From JAKZVK01 sp965248255 (GTDB taxonomy: Bacteria > Acidobacteriota > Terriglobia > Bryobacterales > UBA6623): a DNA stretch of 64,000 bases. Positions 62,976 through 64,000 of this stretch are shown here, piece by piece (position 1 is the stretch's first letter; the number at the start of each line of letters is the position of its first letter). The notes under the pieces were generated by a model. It was not told the DNA's origin. It searched no databases and saw only the letters and a program-made list of their open reading frames with translations. The stretch lies in NCBI GenBank assembly GCA_965248255.1, contig CBDFIW010000002.1, positions 930,001 to 994,000 on the forward strand, written 5' to 3'. The position numbers and the translations under genes were made by a program.

Positions 62976-63434
62976 GTGACCCGGAAACAGTTTCTTAACG
63001 CCCGCCGCATCGTGATTCTCATCGTCTGCACCCTTGCTTCGACCGGCTGCGCTGCAGGGGAGATCATTTTCAGCGACGTCCAAGGCCAGAGCCGGCAGTT
63101 CATGGAATGGGAGCGCAAGATCCATCTGACACCGGCGCAAGAAGCCGTCAAGAAAGAGGCCCTGGGCGCCATGCCGGCGCCCTGTTGCAGCGACAATAGC
63201 GCCTACACCTGCTGCTGCCCGTGTAACCTCTCCCGCACGATCTGGGGGCTCGCGAACTATCTCATCGCAGAGCAGGGAGCAGGCGCGAAAGAAGTCCAAA
63301 CCAAGACGTCCGAGTGGATCGCCTTTGTGAACCCTGAAGGGTTCAGCGGAAACAGCTGCTACCGGGGCGGCTGCCCCCGTCCGTTCAAGAACAACGGCTG
63401 CGGGGGGATGAAGGCGAACCAAGTCAACTTCTAG
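62976..63434 (+). CDS. Cysteine-rich exported lipoprotein of unknown function
   Basis: The 152-residue protein starts at GTG 62976 and has a lipoprotein signal (IVILIVCTLASTGCAAGEII, lipid Cys about 25). The mature part is unusually Cys-rich: APCCSDNSAYTCCCPCNLSR, then NSCYRGGCPRP and NNGCGGMKANQ. Eleven Cys in about 90 residues suggest disulfides or metal binding. I know no named family. Its neighbour is a thioredoxin-fold protein, so thiol chemistry or metal delivery is a reasonable inference. Confidence 0.72.
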   Translation: MTRKQFLNARRIVILIVCTLASTGCAAGEIIFSDVQGQSRQFMEWERKIHLTPAQEAVKKEALGAMPAPCCSDNSAYTCCCPCNLSRTIWGLANYLIAEQGAGAKEVQTKTSEWIAFVNPEGFSGNSCYRGGCPRPFKNNGCGGMKANQVNF

Positions 63435-63484
63435 GTTAGTAGAAGCAGGGCGGACACAGTGGTCCGCCCCTACATCTGTGTGCT

Positions 63485-64000
63485 TTACGCGGCTCGGCGG
63501 ATCGACGGCGCGGGTTCCACTTCGACGGCGGGCATCGCGGGGCGCTTCATCAATTTCATCGCCGCCTGACCCAGCAAAGTGGCCAACTTGCGCTTCGTGC
63601 CCCTGACGGCGCTGTCGGCGGACAGGCCATAGCGTTTGTACCGCGTGAGCAGGCCCCGGCACACGATGAAGTAGGCCAGGAATCGGCGCCAGTCCCCGAG
63701 TAGACCGAAGCGCTTCGACCGCTTGAGCACCGACGCGATGCTGTAGAAGTTACTCCAGGCGGCCTCGACCTTTTCGAGCAGCTTCTCTTCGCTGAGGTTG
63801 GGGTGGTGATAGAGGATGCGAGGGTGATCCGGATCGAGCCAGTAATCGTAGTCTTCTTTGACCATCTTCAGCGGCGCGCGTCCACGGCGCATCATGTGGA
63901 AGTCGACGGTGCCGGGCAGCGGCGTCAGGGGAATGAATTGGGCCATCGCGATGCCGCAGTCACGGGCGAAATCAATCGTGTAGTCGAGTGATTTCTCGGT
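63485..64000 (-). CDS. Radical-SAM protein, C-terminal part (runs off window end)
   Basis: The frame is open to the window edge: TEKSLDYTIDFARDCGIAMA, then QFIPLTPLPGTVDFHMMRRG. This is the C-terminal part of a radical-SAM barrel as in B12-binding BchE/HpnJ-like Fe-S oxidoreductases, followed by a helical tail (RFGLLGDWRRFLAYFIVCRG) ending EPAPSIRRAA. The CxxxCxxC cluster lies outside the window. A methyltransferase or hopanoid/lipid-modifying role is possible, but the substrate cannot be deduced. Confidence 0.75.
   Translation of the reverse strand, partial: TEKSLDYTIDFARDCGIAMAQFIPLTPLPGTVDFHMMRRGRAPLKMVKEDYDYWLDPDHPRILYHHPNLSEEKLLEKVEAAWSNFYSIASVLKRSKRFGLLGDWRRFLAYFIVCRGLLTRYKRYGLSADSAVRGTKRKLATLLGQAAMKLMKRPAMPAVEVEPAPSIRRAA

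Noticed and set aside
1..64000. Searched by eye for tRNA, rRNA, CRISPR arrays and an origin of replication
   Set aside because: No cloverleaf-like segment with CCA end and T-loop consensus, no regularly spaced repeats and no DnaA-box cluster were noticed; covariance-model searches would be needed for certainty.

Overview
The window is GC-rich and looks like a chromosomal segment of an Acidobacteriota bacterium, with the Solibacter/Bryobacter or Vicinamibacter side most likely. The basis is family content only: a large Oar-like outer-membrane protein, secreted carboxypeptidase-regulatory-like proteins, a dnaK-dnaJ-hspR cluster, a cysteine-rich lipoprotein of a type I associate with that phylum, and many Tat-exported enzymes. 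A related phylum such as Planctomycetota cannot be excluded without a marker-gene tree. I saw no rRNA, tRNA or CRISPR array.

Layout. 0-5.5 kb: a GbsR-like regulator cut by the window edge with a palindromic operator, a GT87 membrane glycosyltransferase, an IS630 element, a decapitated TPR gene and a 1.8 kb repeat graveyard. 5.5-14 kb: an Oar-like outer-membrane protein, a LOG-family protein, a YbdG-like MscS channel, an XRE/S24 regulator facing a zinc-finger protein, a DUF192 protein and a second, unrelated IS630 element. 14-23 kb: two carboxypeptidase-regulatory-like secreted proteins (one with an in-frame amber codon), a Tat-exported Gfo/Idh/MocA oxidoreductase, a CpaE/TadZ-like ATPase split at a C8 tract, msrP, a decayed rimI-like gene and a DUF465 gene behind a C15 tract. 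23-28 kb: a cytochrome c oxidase operon with two subunit III genes. 28-31 kb: an IS3-type element that has cut a RES toxin gene, then glyA.

31.7-37 kb (minus strand) holds the most unusual locus: a thiamine-diphosphate-dependent E1 alpha/beta pair whose alpha subunit carries a Tat/lipoprotein signal and a 21-cytosine tract, followed by a zinc-finger protein, two small c-type cytochrome lipoproteins in which His occupies the expected distal Met position, and an exported NTF2-like protein. An IS630 copy almost identical to the one at 2-3 kb sits exactly in the stop codon of the alpha gene. I infer an exported 2-oxoacid dehydrogenase that passes electrons to cytochromes; no E2 or E3 gene is in the window.

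37-49.5 kb: a catabolic island of secreted, mostly Tat-targeted enzymes (DUF3604, an unrecognised alpha/alpha-type protein, an Ldh-family oxidoreductase, an enolase-superfamily enzyme, two BNR-repeat sialidase-like proteins, a PhyH dioxygenase). 50.5-54.4 kb: dnaK-dnaJ-hspR with a clear promoter, a HAIR half-site and a leader hairpin. 54.5-64 kb: thiE, a tartrate/D-malate dehydrogenase, an M49-like metallopeptidase, an endonuclease/exonuclease/phosphatase protein, an overlapping pair of small EamA/SMR-type membrane proteins, an MFS transporter, a thioredoxin-fold protein, the cysteine-rich lipoprotein and a radical-SAM protein cut by the window edge.

Four genes outside the IS630 transposases carry frame breaks, and several long homopolymers occur. 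Either this genome is prone to slippage or the assembly has indel errors; read-level data would decide.
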